Source: Gemmatimonadaceae bacterium (GTDB lineage: Bacteria; Gemmatimonadota; Gemmatimonadetes; Gemmatimonadales; Gemmatimonadaceae). Taken from it: a stretch of 64,000 bases of DNA. The notes under the pieces are model-generated. The model was not told the origin of the DNA, did no database searches, and saw only the letters and a list, made by a program, of their open reading frames with translations. Position 1 is the stretch's first letter, and the number at the start of each line of letters is the position of its first letter. Location: positions 124,001 to 188,000 of the forward strand of contig WYBP01000017.1 in the NCBI GenBank assembly GCA_011525845.1, in the 5' to 3' direction. The translations under genes were made by a program, and so were the position numbers. Shown in pieces: positions 63,915 to 64,000 of the stretch.

Positions 63915-64000
63915 CGCGGTTGCGGGAGGGCGCGGCGAGCCTCGACGCGGTGGATGAGGTCCCCGTCTGGCTCGAGGTGAACGGCGAGCCGGCGGTGACC
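63911..64000 (+). CDS. fdhD: FdhD-like protein, start only (partial)
   Basis: A GTG overlaps the queD stop (GTGA), and the frame stays open to the end of the window. The 30 residues include DEVPVWLEVNGEPAVT, which resembles the N-terminal EVPVALVYNG segment of FdhD, the sulfurtransferase for formate dehydrogenase. With so little sequence, this remains tentative. Confidence 0.45.
   Translation, partial: MTRLREGAASLDAVDEVPVWLEVNGEPAVT

Overview
This is a high-GC bacterial chromosome segment, most likely from the phylum Gemmatimonadota. The assignment is an inference from gene content, not a database match. The signs are a clade II (Sec-exported) nitrous oxide reductase cluster, a late menaquinone gene set of UbiE/UbiD/UbiA/UbiX type, many A/V-rich secreted hydrolases, LPS-type outer-membrane genes, and dense gene packing with ATGA, GTGA or TGATG stop/start overlaps. 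No phage, insertion sequence, integrase or CRISPR array was seen. No gap between genes exceeds about 190 bases.

Layout. 1-7.8 kb: the 3' end of dnaK, an HtrA protease, tRNA-Leu, a pilin-like membrane protein, then the protein-quality run tig-clpP-clpX-engB and a hexapeptide acyltransferase. 7.8-12.8 kb (minus strand): a NUDIX hydrolase, a GspE/PilB ATPase fused to a response-regulator receiver, and an outer-membrane barrel protein. 12.9-17.8 kb (plus strand): trpE, an FHA-GAF-adenylate cyclase, a Kdo/WaaP-like kinase and a heptosyltransferase, all overlapping by a few bases. 17.8-25.2 kb: the nos operon in the order nosZ, nosB-like, nosL, nosD, nosF, nosY, cytochrome c (minus strand). It is divergent from an NsrR-like repressor and a small membrane protein with heme-copper-oxidase-like histidines. 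25.2-32.1 kb (minus strand): maf, dtd, an M28 peptidase, glmS and glmM. 32.2-41.5 kb (plus strand): a degenerate AMP-forming ligase, a DUF3179 protein, a NarL-type two-component pair, a TonB-dependent receptor, a multi-pass membrane protein and a cystathionine synthase/lyase.

41.6-45.9 kb: an M48 protease, purD, mutM and a UvrC-like nuclease. 46-50.3 kb (minus strand): a phosphoesterase and the ubiX-ubiA-ubiD-ubiE menaquinone operon. 50.3-53.3 kb (plus strand): an ECF sigma factor, its ZAS anti-sigma factor, a bactofilin-like membrane protein and a SnoaL-like lipoprotein. 53.3-61.1 kb (minus strand): an Mrp ATPase that lacks its Fe-S cysteines, a DHH phosphoesterase, an amino-acid permease, guaB, a small hypothetical protein, an M15 peptidase with an EF-hand insertion and an SH3 protein. 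61.2-64 kb (plus strand): gpmI, a barrel protein, a QueD-family protein and the start of an fdhD-like gene.

The most interesting signals are regulatory or structural. (i) A family of G-rich intergenic inverted-repeat elements, with GGGAGAT/GATGTGAG arms and a GC hairpin core, occurs at four junctions. (ii) A 34-bp palindrome between ubiE and the ECF sigma gene can be read as two overlapping divergent promoters that share the same arms. (iii) A sequence matching the textbook sigma-W promoter (TGAAAC, 16 bases, CGTA) lies between the sigma gene and its anti-sigma gene. (iv) A dyad sits between nosZ and nsrR. (v) -10-like hexamers a few bases before start codons suggest leaderless mRNAs. Several proteins also depart from their families: GspE-receiver, Mrp without CxxC, an AMP-ligase without its catalytic lysine, and the M15 peptidase with a dockerin-like loop.
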